Positions 50,878 through 59,417 are shown, counted from the stretch's first letter. The stretch: DNA of 64,000 nt from Fimbriimonas planktonicus (GCA_965234685.1 OZ248539.1:1054001-1118000), one strand, 5' to 3'. The notes: generated by a model from the letters alone, not told the origin. Numbers and translations are program-made.

Positions 50878-50890
50878 TAGATTAAATCTA
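50878..50890 (+). promoter_or_regulatory. Palindromic -10/operator at feoA
   Basis: TAGATT-A-AATCTA is a perfect dyad with one central base. TAGATT can act as the -10 box, ending six bases before the ATG at 50890, so feoA would be leaderless. A TTGACG lies upstream at 50849 but at a 23-base spacing. The dyad could bind an iron-responsive repressor; it matches neither the classical Fur nor the DtxR consensus. Confidence 0.5.
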
Positions 50891-51135
50891 TGAGCGCGGT
50901 GGCAGGGATGACTTTTGCAGATCTGAAGAGCGGAATGAGTGCCCGAGTGATCGCGGTGGACGAAAACTGCCTCGATAGCCGTCGGCTCCAAGAAATGGGT
51001 TTCACCGTTGGAACGCAATTCAGCGTGGTGAAAGTCGCTCCGATGGGTGACCCAATCGAAATTCTCGTCCGGGGCTATCGAATCTGCCTCCGCAAGAACG
51101 AGTGTCACTGCATCCAGATCGAGTCGGTCGGCTAA
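50890..51135 (+). CDS. feoA: Ferrous iron transport protein FeoA
   Basis: This 81-residue SH3-like protein has MTFADLKSGMSARVI, LDSRRLQEMGFTVGTQFSVVK, APMGDPIEILVRGYRICLRK and an end ECHCIQIE. All are typical of FeoA, the small cytoplasmic partner of the FeoB iron channel. It directly precedes feoB; the stop codon is two bases from the preferred feoB TTG. Confidence 0.93.
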   Translation: MSAVAGMTFADLKSGMSARVIAVDENCLDSRRLQEMGFTVGTQFSVVKVAPMGDPIEILVRGYRICLRKNECHCIQIESVG

Positions 51136-51137
51136 AG

Positions 51138-53264
51138 TTGGCCAGCCACCTCGTTATCGTCGCAGGAAACCCTAACGCCGGAAAGACGACCCTTTTCAAT
51201 TCTCTCACCGGTTCGACCCAGAAGGTCGCTAACTATCCCGGTGTGACCGTCGAATCCGTAGAGGGGCAGTACACGTTTGCCGGCGAGACGATTCGGTGCG
51301 TCGATGTACCGGGCCTATATTCGCTGAAGGCCGCCTCTGAAGACGAGCGCGTTGCGACGGACGTTATCTTAGGTCGCCAGGAAGGGAAGCCAGAACTGGT
51401 GGTCTACGTTTTGGACGCGACGAATCTTGAGCGGAATCTTTTCCTGTTCACCCAAATTGCCGAGTCACAAGTGCCAATGGTCATCGCCTTGACCATGCCC
51501 GACAGACTTCAGGCTCGAGGCAAGAAGGTAGACCTCGAACGATTGCAATCCGAGCTTGGCGTTCCGGTCGTTTCCGTGGTCGCGCATGAAGACAGAAAGC
51601 TAGAGTCGCTAAAGCAAGCAATCAGCGATGCGCTGCGGGACAAACCGATTCCAGCCATCGACTTCGGATTACCGGAGGGCATGCAATCGACCATCCATGA
51701 GTTGAGCGAGCGGCTTGCTCGTATCGGCGTGGATGCGTCTCAGGCGGAGATTCGCCGGAACTTGTACGAGCCTCCAGAGTTGTTCCAACGCTTCCTCGAG
51801 GACTTTCCGGAAATCGCCGAACCGTTCACCGAGGCACGTAATCGGCTCGAAGCAGAGGATCTACTGCGACCATCGGTCGATGTGACCAGCCGGTACGAAT
51901 GGTCGGCGAAGATTCAGTCTTTGGTGCTGCGCGATGCGGCGAAGCCTGCGAAGGTGATCTCGATCACGGATCGGCTGGACAAAGTTCTGACGCACCGGGT
52001 TTGGGGGCTCACGATTTTTGTTCTCGTGATGTACGGGGTCTTCCAGAGCATCTATACGGTTGCGGCGCCGATGATGGCGGGGATTGAAGACGTGTTTGGT
52101 CGGCTTCAGGACGCCATTCGGCCGATGGTTTCGCAGAACGAAATCCTTGAGTCGTTCATTATCGACGGCCTCATTGCTGGCGTCGGAGGAATGTTAGTCT
52201 TTCTGCCGCAGATCTTGATTCTGTTCTTCTTCATTGCCGTGCTGGAAGGCAGCGGCTACCTAGCCAGGGCGGCGTTTTTAATGGACCGGCTGTTGGGGTG
52301 GTGCGGGCTGAATGGGCGAGCGTTTATTCCGTTCTTGAGCAGTTATGCTTGCGCGATTCCGGGGATCATGGCGGCGCGGGTGATGCCGGATTCAAAGAGT
52401 CGGCTGGCCACGATTCTGGTTGCGCCGTTGATGTCATGCTCGGCGCGATTGCCGGTTTATGTGCTGCTGATTGGCACGTTCATTGAGCCGCAGTACGGGG
52501 CGTTTTGGGCCGGGTTTTCGTTGTTCGCGATGCACTTGCTGGGTCTCGTCGTGGCGATTCCGGTGGTTTATGTTTTGAACCGGAAGATGCTGAAGGCTCG
52601 GCGGTTGCCGTTTGTATTGGAACTGCCGCCGTATCAGTGGCCGAAGTGGCGTGACATCTGGCTGACCTTGGTGAATCGCGGCAAAGTGTTCGTTAAGACC
52701 GCCGGAACGATCATCGTTTTCATGTCCATCCTGATTTGGGCGGCGGCTTCGTTTCCGCGGTTTAGTCCGGCTGATCCGGTGGCGGAGGCGGCGAAGTATG
52801 GCGTCGCCGAAGAGCGGGCCGAGCAGTGGGTTCAGGAGAAGCAACTCGAGAACTCGGTTCTTGGGCGGTTTGGGAAGGCGATTGAGCCAGTGTTTATTCC
52901 GGCCGGGTTTGATTGGCGGATTACCACCGCGATCCTGTCCGCGTTTCCGGCTCGGGAGACGATTGTGCCTTCGCTCGGAATCATCTTTAGCCTGGGTGGT
53001 GAGGTTGATGAATCCTCGGGTGACCTTCAGTCGGCGATGAAGAAGGCCACCTGGCCGGATGGGCGGCCGCTGTTTACGGTCTGGACCGCGGTTGGGCTGA
53101 TGGTTTTCTTTGCGCTTTGTGCGCAGTGCATGGCGACGCTTGCCACCGTTAAGCGAGAGACGAACTCTTGGAAGTGGGCCGTGTTCATGTTTTGCTACAT
53201 GACGGCCCTGGCTTATGTCGGTGCGGTCGCGGTGAACTACCTCGGCAAGCTATTCGGCGCTTGA
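51138..53264 (+). CDS. feoB: Ferrous iron transport protein FeoB
   Basis: FeoB has a cytoplasmic G domain and a membrane pore. The G domain has G1 GNPNAGKTTLFN, G2 VANYPGVTVES, G3 DVPGLYSL and G4 TMPD (51492-51503), where the usual Asn is a Thr. The membrane part has MVFL-type gates, VGGMLVFLPQILILFFFIAVLEGSGYL and the second gate region ending in ATVKRETNSWKWAVFMFCYM. TTG at 51138 gives 708 residues; GTG at 51102 is an alternative inside feoA. No feoC follows. The last 15 bases overlap lysS. Confidence 0.94.
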   Translation: MASHLVIVAGNPNAGKTTLFNSLTGSTQKVANYPGVTVESVEGQYTFAGETIRCVDVPGLYSLKAASEDERVATDVILGRQEGKPELVVYVLDATNLERNLFLFTQIAESQVPMVIALTMPDRLQARGKKVDLERLQSELGVPVVSVVAHEDRKLESLKQAISDALRDKPIPAIDFGLPEGMQSTIHELSERLARIGVDASQAEIRRNLYEPPELFQRFLEDFPEIAEPFTEARNRLEAEDLLRPSVDVTSRYEWSAKIQSLVLRDAAKPAKVISITDRLDKVLTHRVWGLTIFVLVMYGVFQSIYTVAAPMMAGIEDVFGRLQDAIRPMVSQNEILESFIIDGLIAGVGGMLVFLPQILILFFFIAVLEGSGYLARAAFLMDRLLGWCGLNGRAFIPFLSSYACAIPGIMAARVMPDSKSRLATILVAPLMSCSARLPVYVLLIGTFIEPQYGAFWAGFSLFAMHLLGLVVAIPVVYVLNRKMLKARRLPFVLELPPYQWPKWRDIWLTLVNRGKVFVKTAGTIIVFMSILIWAAASFPRFSPADPVAEAAKYGVAEERAEQWVQEKQLENSVLGRFGKAIEPVFIPAGFDWRITTAILSAFPARETIVPSLGIIFSLGGEVDESSGDLQSAMKKATWPDGRPLFTVWTAVGLMVFFALCAQCMATLATVKRETNSWKWAVFMFCYMTALAYVGAVAVNYLGKLFGA

Positions 53265-54818
53265 TTCGGCGGTTGGGCGCATGAAGGGGAAGAGCAGGAC
53301 TTCTCGGATGTGATGGCTTCCGGTGAGTAACATCGCCATTCGGTCTAGGCCGATTCCGCAGCCGCCGGTTGGCGGCATTCCGCATTCCAGCGCGTAGATG
53401 AACTCTTCGTCCATTGGATGCGCTTCGTCGTCGCCCTTTGCGCGCTCTCCGAGTTGCTGTTCGAACCGCTCGCGCTGGTCGATGGGGTCGTTGATTTCGC
53501 TGAAGGCGTTGCAGACTTCTCGGCCGAGGACGTAGCCTTCGAAACGACGAGTCATCTTCGGATTCGCCGGGTCCTTCTTGGCTAGCGGGCTGGTTTCGAT
53601 CGGGTAGCCGACGACGAAGGTTGGCTCTTGAAGCGTTGGCTCGACGAAGACTTCCAGCAGCTTTTCGATGAGGCCGCCGAGGTTTCGCTCTTCGGTTGGA
53701 TCGATTCGCTTGCCGGTGATTGGGTTCACGACCAGCTTGTCGGCGAGAGCGGACTTGGCGTTGTCGAGGGTTGAGAGGTCCTCTGCGCTGAGGCCGGTGT
53801 GGCGCTCAATTTCTTCCAGCAGGTGAACGCGTCGCCACGGCTTGCCGAAGTCGAGCTGAATCTGGTTCGCGTCGGTTGAAGCGTCTTCGTCATCTACCGA
53901 GCCGGTGGGCAAGATGATGTCGACTACGGTCGAGCCGAAGACGGCCAGTGCTACCGACTTGAAGCATTCTTCAACCCGCATCATCATGGTCTCTAGGTTG
54001 CCGTAGGCTTCATAGAACTCCAGCATGGTGAACTCGGGGTTGTGGCGGTTGGAGACGCCTTCGTTTCGGAAGACGCGGCCGATTTCGTAGACCGCCGGGA
54101 GGTCGCCGCAGATGAGTCGCTTGAGATACAGCTCCAGCGAGATTCGCAGCTTGACGTCCATTTCATACGCGTTGTAGTGCGTCTTGAATGGGCGCGCGGC
54201 GGCGCCGCCGGCTTCTAGCTGAAGCAGCGGGGTTTCGACTTCGAGGTATCCGTTCGAATCGAAATAGCGGCGGACCGCCGAAACGACCTTGGCGCGGTTG
54301 ATCAGCACGGCTCGGCTTTCGCGGTTTGCGATGAGGTCGAGGTGACGGTGGCGATACCGGGTTTCGACATCGGACAGGCCGGAGAAGACTTGGCCGTCCT
54401 TTTCCTTGCCGAGCGGGAGGGGTTCTAGCGCCTTGGTCAGCGGGAGGAACTCGGTGGCGTGGATCGACTTTTCGCCGGTCTTGGTGACGAAGAGCTTGCC
54501 CTTGACGCCGACGTGGTCGCCGATGTCGATGAGGTCGTAGAGGGACCATTCGAGTTCGGTGACTTCGTCCTTTCGGACATAAATTTGGATCCGGGCGTCG
54601 CCGTCGCTAAGGTGAGCGAAACCGGCTTTGCCCATGAGGCGGTAGGAGACGACGCGCCCGGCAAAGCTGACGTCTTTTCCATCTTCGAAACCTTCCAGCA
54701 GTCCTTCTGCCGTGTCGGTGCGGTCCCATTTCTCGATGGAGAATGGGTCGTGACCGAGCTCGCGCATTTGCGCCAGCTTTTGAAGTCGAATATCTCTGAT
54801 GGACAGTTCCGTACTCAT
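53250..54818 (-). CDS. lysS: Lysyl-tRNA synthetase (class II)
   Basis: The 522 residues contain the N-terminal OB-fold anticodon domain (VSFAGRVVSYRLMGKAGFAHL and YVRKDEVTELEW) and the class IIb catalytic core: motif 1 VVSAVRRYFDSNGYLEVETP, motif 2 FRNEGVSNRHNPEFTMLEFYEAY, motif 3 GIGLDRMAMLLTG. It charges tRNA-Lys. The C-terminus is slightly extended (LFPFMRPTAESSAE). It converges on feoB with a 15-base overlap. Confidence 0.97.
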   Translation of the reverse strand: MSTELSIRDIRLQKLAQMRELGHDPFSIEKWDRTDTAEGLLEGFEDGKDVSFAGRVVSYRLMGKAGFAHLSDGDARIQIYVRKDEVTELEWSLYDLIDIGDHVGVKGKLFVTKTGEKSIHATEFLPLTKALEPLPLGKEKDGQVFSGLSDVETRYRHRHLDLIANRESRAVLINRAKVVSAVRRYFDSNGYLEVETPLLQLEAGGAAARPFKTHYNAYEMDVKLRISLELYLKRLICGDLPAVYEIGRVFRNEGVSNRHNPEFTMLEFYEAYGNLETMMMRVEECFKSVALAVFGSTVVDIILPTGSVDDEDASTDANQIQLDFGKPWRRVHLLEEIERHTGLSAEDLSTLDNAKSALADKLVVNPITGKRIDPTEERNLGGLIEKLLEVFVEPTLQEPTFVVGYPIETSPLAKKDPANPKMTRRFEGYVLGREVCNAFSEINDPIDQRERFEQQLGERAKGDDEAHPMDEEFIYALECGMPPTGGCGIGLDRMAMLLTGSHHIREVLLFPFMRPTAESSAE

Positions 54819-54876
54819 GCCGAGCCCAGAGTGTACTTGGCAGACAATTCACGGTCGGGTCGGGTAGAAGCTAGGC

Positions 54877-55353
54877 ATGCCACTTGCCGCCGGAACCACC
54901 GCCCCAGATTTCACCCTCAAGACCCTCAGTTCGACCGGTCTCGACGACGTGAGCCTTTCGGCAACCTATGCCGAAAAGAACGTTGTGCTCCTGTTCTTCC
55001 CCGGTGCGTTCACTTCGGTTTGTGAGCAAGAGCTCTGCGACGTCTCTTCTGGACTGTCGGCTTATAACGATCTCAATGCCCAGGTCTTCGGCATCTCGCA
55101 AGACTCTCCGTTCGCCTTGACCGCTTGGGCTTCGCAGAAGGGGATTTCCTTCCCGTTGTTGAGCGACTGGGGTGGCCAGGTTACGGAAGCCTACGACGTC
55201 GTTTTCCCCGACTTCGCTGGCCTCGGCCCCGGAACGGCGCGGGCGAGCTTTGTGATCGATCGGAACGGCGTGATTGTTTACGCCGAGCAAACGCCGACGC
55301 TGCGGGATCTGCCGGACTTCGCGGCGATTCTTGCGGCGTTGGCGGCGGTTTGA
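54877..55353 (+). CDS. Peroxiredoxin (BCP/AhpE-like)
   Basis: This 158-residue thiol peroxidase has GTTAPDFTLKTLSSTGLDDV and the peroxidatic site FFPGAFTSVCEQELCDVSS. The second Cys, five residues after the first (C-x4-C), matches the resolving Cys of atypical 2-Cys BCP enzymes, and ARASFVIDRNGVIVYAE completes the fold. It detoxifies hydroperoxides in the cytoplasm. The 3' side is followed immediately by the second palindromic repeat. Confidence 0.9.
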   Translation: MPLAAGTTAPDFTLKTLSSTGLDDVSLSATYAEKNVVLLFFPGAFTSVCEQELCDVSSGLSAYNDLNAQVFGISQDSPFALTAWASQKGISFPLLSDWGGQVTEAYDVVFPDFAGLGPGTARASFVIDRNGVIVYAEQTPTLRDLPDFAAILAALAAV

Positions 55354-55371
55354 TTGGCCCTGCGAGGCGGA

Positions 55372-55410
55372 ATTAATTAACGTTCCCCCTCAGGCAGATT
55401 AATTAATTAC
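55372..55410 (+). repeat. Dispersed palindromic repeat, copy 2
   Basis: ATTAATTAACGTTCCCC, CTCAGGC, then AGATTAATTAATTAC. The AT-rich arms are complementary and the centre is GC-rich. It matches the minus-strand reading of 42598-42631 with a few substitutions and slightly longer arms. Confidence 0.8.
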
Positions 55411-55421
55411 ACCGCTGTCTA

Positions 55422-55460
55422 GGTTCGGATTGGTTCGGGTTGGTTCGGGAGTTCGGGTTT
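55422..55460 (+). repeat. 10-bp tandem repeat, about 3.5 copies
   Basis: GGTTCGGATT, GGTTCGGGTT, GGTTCGGGAG, then a partial TTCGGGTTTG. It is immediately downstream of the palindromic repeat. Such a short array could vary in copy number between strains. Confidence 0.6.
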
Positions 55461-55759
55461 GTCTCGATCCGAATGTGGGATGTCGGAGGCCCGCATTTTG
55501 CGGTCGGGTTCTTGGTCCGAAAATTTATTTATAAATGCTGCCGCCTTGGGGACGAGTGTAAATTTAATTTTCGAGTGCCGCTTTGGATCCGTCGGAATCG
55601 GGTTTCGATGGGCTTGCTTGGCGGTTGGATTGCATCTAGCTTATAGGTGCTGGTGTGGGGGAAAGTCAACCAGGGATTTTGGGAGTTTTGATTCTGTTTG
55701 GCCGGAAGCTGGCTTACCATTAGCAAGCAGTGAGGATTTTGAGGGGATTGTCACAGACC

Positions 55760-56434
55760 ATGGAATCTAGATCGAGGCTCCTCGCCGTCCTTCCAGGGGT
55801 CTTTTTGGTCGGCTGCAGTTTTTGGGCGGTTAAGATGTCTGCCACGCCTGGGATTCCGGTTGTCCATCGCTTGACGGCAAGTGCGAGAAAGTTCGCGGGG
55901 ACTCCCTTGCCGATACAACCGGCCGATCACGTTGAACTGCGAATCTGGCTCGACGCCAAGCCTCGGATGATTGGCCCATTGACGGATGCCGATGGTTCGC
56001 AGCCAGTGGAGCTATACCTTGAAAGTGGGCACTTGGTTGGCAACGAAGCGAAGGCGGGGACTTGGTCGGTTTCTTGCTTGGCTCCTCGAACGGTTGGGGA
56101 TTCTCGAGAAGTGAAGCTGAAGATTGACGGCGTGGAACGGAAGTTCACGTTGACGCGAGACGATGGCAAGAATCGGACGACCTGGACCAATCGATTTTTC
56201 CCGATCACGAGTGAAACGAAGTTAGAATCGGCGTTTTACACCACCGATCGAATTGAGAAACGGGTCGGAAAGGATGCCACGAAGGTTCCGGATTGGGCGG
56301 ATCATGGACTGTTGTTCATGGGGTCGAAGTCGATGATCGGTGTTTGGAGTTCGAGCGTGCTTGAACGGTCTAACCGCGGCGCCGCCGGTAACATCGAAGC
56401 CAAAAGCTCGTCTGCTGATCGGAGACAGGGTTGA
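55760..56434 (+). CDS. Hypothetical lipoprotein
   Basis: From the ATG at 55760 the protein has a signal with lipobox LVGC (about residues 16-19). The mature region of about 205 residues contains VELRIWLDAKPRMIGPL and WTNRFFPITSETKLESAFYTT but no recognised domain, and it ends in a polar Ser/Arg tail. A GTG at 55730 is an alternative start. It opens a run of four plus-strand genes of unknown function. Confidence 0.65.
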   Translation: MESRSRLLAVLPGVFLVGCSFWAVKMSATPGIPVVHRLTASARKFAGTPLPIQPADHVELRIWLDAKPRMIGPLTDADGSQPVELYLESGHLVGNEAKAGTWSVSCLAPRTVGDSREVKLKIDGVERKFTLTRDDGKNRTTWTNRFFPITSETKLESAFYTTDRIEKRVGKDATKVPDWADHGLLFMGSKSMIGVWSSSVLERSNRGAAGNIEAKSSSADRRQG

Positions 56435-56527
56435 GAGACTTGTTGCTTCGGTCTGCTTAAAGTGGCAGATACTAGAAGGGAAGGTTGAGGGCGTTTGCCG
56501 TCCGTGATCTGTTCGTTAGGAACCGCC

Positions 56528-57031
56528 ATGAATACCCACGCCGCCATTGCTCTTCTCGCTGCCGTTCAGGGACCTGCGGTTGAATGGAAGTTGGAAGATT
56601 CATTTCTTGGCGAACGCGTTACTGCTTTTTACGAATCAATGTCGATGACTTCGATTACGACGATGACCGAGTCGCATCTGAAGACCCATTACGACGTTTC
56701 GTCCTTGGCCACTCTATCTTGGCGACAGAGCTTTGTACGGTTTGTGGAAGATAAAGTGAAGCCGACGAAGCGCCAGGTGGGCTCGCTTCGCTTTGTAATG
56801 AACGGAGAAGGGAAGTCGAAGCTGCTGATTGATGATCTTGGAGTGATCGAAGTGCGGCGAGCCGATTCGGTTTTGCGAGGGCAATTGCCGATCAGAGAGT
56901 TGCGGGTTTTTATGACGTCGCTCTTTCCAACTCCTGATTATCAGGGACTAGGGGTCCTTGATTGGGGCCGGGATAATCCCGTAACGAGACAGACTGATGA
57001 CCGAACCACAAGATCAAGAACCGATCACTGA
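56528..57031 (+). CDS. Hypothetical protein
   Basis: The ATG at 56528 has AGGA 8-9 bases upstream and gives 167 residues. The N-terminus (NTHAAIALLAAVQGP) is a possible weak signal peptide. The body is mixed alpha/beta with several Arg-Val repeats and no known motif. The last 35 bases overlap the start of the next gene, which argues for translational coupling. Confidence 0.6.
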   Translation: MNTHAAIALLAAVQGPAVEWKLEDSFLGERVTAFYESMSMTSITTMTESHLKTHYDVSSLATLSWRQSFVRFVEDKVKPTKRQVGSLRFVMNGEGKSKLLIDDLGVIEVRRADSVLRGQLPIRELRVFMTSLFPTPDYQGLGVLDWGRDNPVTRQTDDRTTRSRTDH

Positions 57032-57611
57032 GCGGCTACTGGAGCTTGTGGAACGGTTGGGGCGCCCGAAGCGCATCGAGTTGTTTGTGGCGATGATTCG
57101 AACAAAGGACAATCGCATGATCGATGAGGTGCTGACGACGGCGACTTGGCTAGGAGATCCGATTCCGGTCGAAGTGTTGCGCGAGCTTTGTGGGCATCGT
57201 TCTTGGGAAATCCGATATTCGGCGGTTTGCGCTTGGCAATGCCATCCACGGCGGAGGGCGGAAACGGAAATCTGCAACTTCCTATGGCAAGAGACGCGGC
57301 AGACCCCTTGGATCGCCGGGTTTTTGACCCTCATCGAACTCAGTCCAGATCGCGCCGTTACGGAGGCCCGAAAGTTCTTGTCCGCAGATTGGTTTCAAAT
57401 TCGAGCCGTGGCTCAACCGGCATCGGAGGGATTTGTGCATCGATTGAGTTCGCGGGCGGCCTATTGTGTTGCGGCCCTGCTTCACGCGAAGGGTGAGCTC
57501 CCGGAGGATCTAGTTGGGCCTTTTCTTCGAGTACGCGAACTGGGGCACGAAATGTTGATGAGGCAGGAAGCGGATATTCAGGCAGGTTTGAGCGGCTTGA
57601 ATTCTAGATGA
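56997..57611 (+). CDS. HEAT-like helical repeat protein
   Basis: These 204 residues are helical throughout, with HEAT-type repeats (PKRIELFVAMIRTKDNRMI, HRSWEIRYSAVCAWQCHP, ASEGFVHRLSSRAAYCVAALL). It resembles adaptor-type alpha-solenoids. Its nearest analogue in this window is the protein at 39182-39895, which sits in the other accessory stretch, though identity looks low. No partner can be assigned. Confidence 0.6.
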   Translation: MTEPQDQEPITERLLELVERLGRPKRIELFVAMIRTKDNRMIDEVLTTATWLGDPIPVEVLRELCGHRSWEIRYSAVCAWQCHPRRRAETEICNFLWQETRQTPWIAGFLTLIELSPDRAVTEARKFLSADWFQIRAVAQPASEGFVHRLSSRAAYCVAALLHAKGELPEDLVGPFLRVRELGHEMLMRQEADIQAGLSGLNSR

Positions 57612-57651
57612 GTCCATTGAAAGAGCACGTGGGTACGCTCGGATTAGCACG

Positions 57652-58026
57652 ATGGATTCTTTCGGCGCGGATTTGCACGATGCGAGCGTTTCCGGCTTGC
57701 AAATCGGACGGCCGGAAGGTACGTTGCGGCTTTACTTCGACAAGTTGGGCAAGCAGCTTGTGTTCACCGAACTTACGTTTGTGTATCTCACGGATCTTCT
57801 TATTGGCGGAATCATTTTCGACGTAAAAGTCCATCTGGTCCAGCGTGAATCGGCGGAGTCAATCTTAAGGGGGAACGAGTTGTTAGCACGGCTTGGAGGG
57901 CAATATAGAACATCTATTCCTTCGGGATCGGGCATCGTGTTCCTCACGGAGATAGGCAGTGCCTATGGCGTGTCTGGAGTGACTCTCTCTCGCGTGCCGC
58001 CTGTCCTCGTTGATGATCTCGGCTAA
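57652..58026 (+). CDS. Hypothetical protein, possible immunity-like fold
   Basis: The 124 residues begin MDSFGADLHDASVSGLQI and continue with GTLRLYFDKLGKQLVF. A LHDA segment followed by a GTLxLxFD strand is a pattern I associate with several small immunity or unknown-function families, but I cannot name one. The frame stops four bases inside the convergent DUF433 gene. Confidence 0.5.
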   Translation: MDSFGADLHDASVSGLQIGRPEGTLRLYFDKLGKQLVFTELTFVYLTDLLIGGIIFDVKVHLVQRESAESILRGNELLARLGGQYRTSIPSGSGIVFLTEIGSAYGVSGVTLSRVPPVLVDDLG

Positions 58027-58229
58027 AGGCGCAAGACTCGCCTAACCGCTTCGGCTTGCTCACGAGAGACTCCAGGATAGCCTGTAAGGAAGTCGTCTAC
58101 GGTATCGCGATCCTCAAGGGTTTGTAAGAGCGCTTGCAGCGGAACGCGGGTTCCTTTGAACCGGATTGCTCCGCTGATGATGTCCGGATGGGAGTCGAGG
58201 ACATCGCGGAGTTCTTCTGGAATGGTCAT
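58023..58229 (-). CDS. DUF433 family protein (antitoxin-like), orphan
   Basis: From the ATG at 58229 this is 68 residues: LDSHPDIISGAIRFKGTRVPLQALLQTL and DFLTGYPGVSREQAEAVRRVL, the full DUF433 signature. Such proteins are usually the DNA-binding antitoxin upstream of a DUF5615 PIN-like toxin gene. No toxin gene lies downstream, because the next gene is convergent, and none lies upstream. It may be a remnant or a regulator with a distant partner. Confidence 0.88.
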   Translation of the reverse strand: MTIPEELRDVLDSHPDIISGAIRFKGTRVPLQALLQTLEDRDTVDDFLTGYPGVSREQAEAVRRVLRL

Positions 58230-58378
58230 TCTGTACTTTCTTCTGGTGGCTTTTATTCTCTTTTTGACGATGCGGCGATTCGAACGTTCTGGGCAATTGT
58301 TCGATCCGTGCTGGCCACCCCAGCCCGGCAAACCGCCCATAATCAAGTGTCCGACGCAGAGTCGCGGCGCAGAGAACT

Positions 58379-59353
58379 ATGAAGATCGGAATTTTCACCG
58401 CCCTATTCGGAGACAAGACTCGCCAAGAGGCGCTCGATATCATCGCGGCCGAAGGCATCAAGGCCGTTGAGTTTGGAGCCGGAGCGTATCCGGGGGCTTC
58501 TCACCTTGACGTTGAAAAGCTGCTGGAGAGCGACGCCGCGCGGAAGGAGCTGATGCACGACGTCGAAAGCCGCGGGCTCATGATCTCCGCGATCTCGTGC
58601 CACGGTAACGCCCTGCACCCGGTCAAGGCGATTGCGCAGGATCACCACCAGGCGTTTGTGAACAGCGTTAAGCTCGCCAGCTTGCTCGGCGTGCCTTGCG
58701 TCAACGGCTTCTCGGGATGCCCTGGCGACAGCCCGACGGCGATCAACCCGAACTGGGTCACTTGCGCCTGGCCCGATGAGTTCCGCGACATCCTCGAGTA
58801 CCAGTGGAAAGAAGTCGTGATTCCTTACTGGACCGAGCAGAACGCCTTCCTTAAGGAGCACAACGTCAAGTTCGGCATCGAGATGCACCCTGGGTTTGTT
58901 TGCTATAGCAACGACACCTTGCTCAAACTTCGCCATGCAGCGGGTGAGCAGATCGGCGCGAACTTTGACCCATCGCACCTTTGGTGGCAGGGAATCGACC
59001 CGATTGCGGCAGTGAAGCAGCTGGCCGAAGAGGGCGCGCTGTTCCACGTTCATGCGAAGGACACGCGAGTCGATCCGCAGAACTCGGCGCTCAACGGAAA
59101 CCTGGATACCAAGAGCTATGGCGACATCGCCAAGCGATCTTGGGTGTTCCGCTCGGTTGGCTACGGCCACGGGCTTGATTGGTGGAAGGACTTCTGCAGC
59201 GTCCTGCGAACCGTCGGCTACGACTACGTTCTCAGCATCGAGCACGAAGATGGCCTGATGAACTCGATTGAGGGTCTGCGAAAGGCCGTGACGATCCTCG
59301 ACCAGTCGGTGATCCACGAAGACGCCGGCGCGATGTTCTGGGCGAAGGACTAA
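58379..59353 (+). CDS. Xylose isomerase-like TIM barrel, sugar isomerase/epimerase
   Basis: This 324-residue AP-endonuclease-2-type barrel has KIGIFTALFGDKTRQEALDII, ISCHGNALHP (His-Gly-Asn), FGIEMHPGFVCYSN (metal Glu), NFDPSHLWWQGID (Asp/His metal pair), HVHAKDTRVDP and LSIEHEDGL (final metal Glu). The spacing resembles IolE/IolI and other sugar-phosphate isomerase/epimerases. The substrate is unknown. It converges on tsf. Confidence 0.9.
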   Translation: MKIGIFTALFGDKTRQEALDIIAAEGIKAVEFGAGAYPGASHLDVEKLLESDAARKELMHDVESRGLMISAISCHGNALHPVKAIAQDHHQAFVNSVKLASLLGVPCVNGFSGCPGDSPTAINPNWVTCAWPDEFRDILEYQWKEVVIPYWTEQNAFLKEHNVKFGIEMHPGFVCYSNDTLLKLRHAAGEQIGANFDPSHLWWQGIDPIAAVKQLAEEGALFHVHAKDTRVDPQNSALNGNLDTKSYGDIAKRSWVFRSVGYGHGLDWWKDFCSVLRTVGYDYVLSIEHEDGLMNSIEGLRKAVTILDQSVIHEDAGAMFWAKD

Positions 59354-59366
59354 GGGTAGACAAAAG

Positions 59367-59405
59367 AACGGGGGCCGGATGGTAGTTCCATCCGGCCCCC
59401 GTTTT
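59367..59405. terminator. Terminator between the isomerase gene and tsf
   Basis: AACGGGGGCCGGATGG (59367-59382), loop TAGTT, and CCATCCGGCCCCCGTT (59388-59403) form a perfect stem followed by TTTTG on the plus strand. A short A-run on the left gives weaker activity for the minus strand, so it may end both convergent units. Confidence 0.92.
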
Positions 59406-59417
59406 GTTTGTTGGAGC

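Larger units (their letters stand above)
55354..55759. other. Intergenic region with repeats and an AT-rich dyad
   Basis: This 400-base gap has no credible gene; a 68-codon plus frame at 55440-55646 looks spurious. It contains the dispersed palindrome (55372-55410), a 10-bp tandem repeat starting GGTTCGG at 55422, 55432 and 55442 with a partial fourth copy, and an AT-rich stretch in which CGAAAATT (55518-55525) and AATTTTCG (55566-55573) form an inverted repeat. GC content drops sharply against the surroundings. Confidence 0.6.

Noticed and set aside
55440..55646. 68-codon plus-strand frame
   Set aside because: It spans tandem repeats and an AT-rich dyad, has no ribosome site and no recognisable protein pattern.
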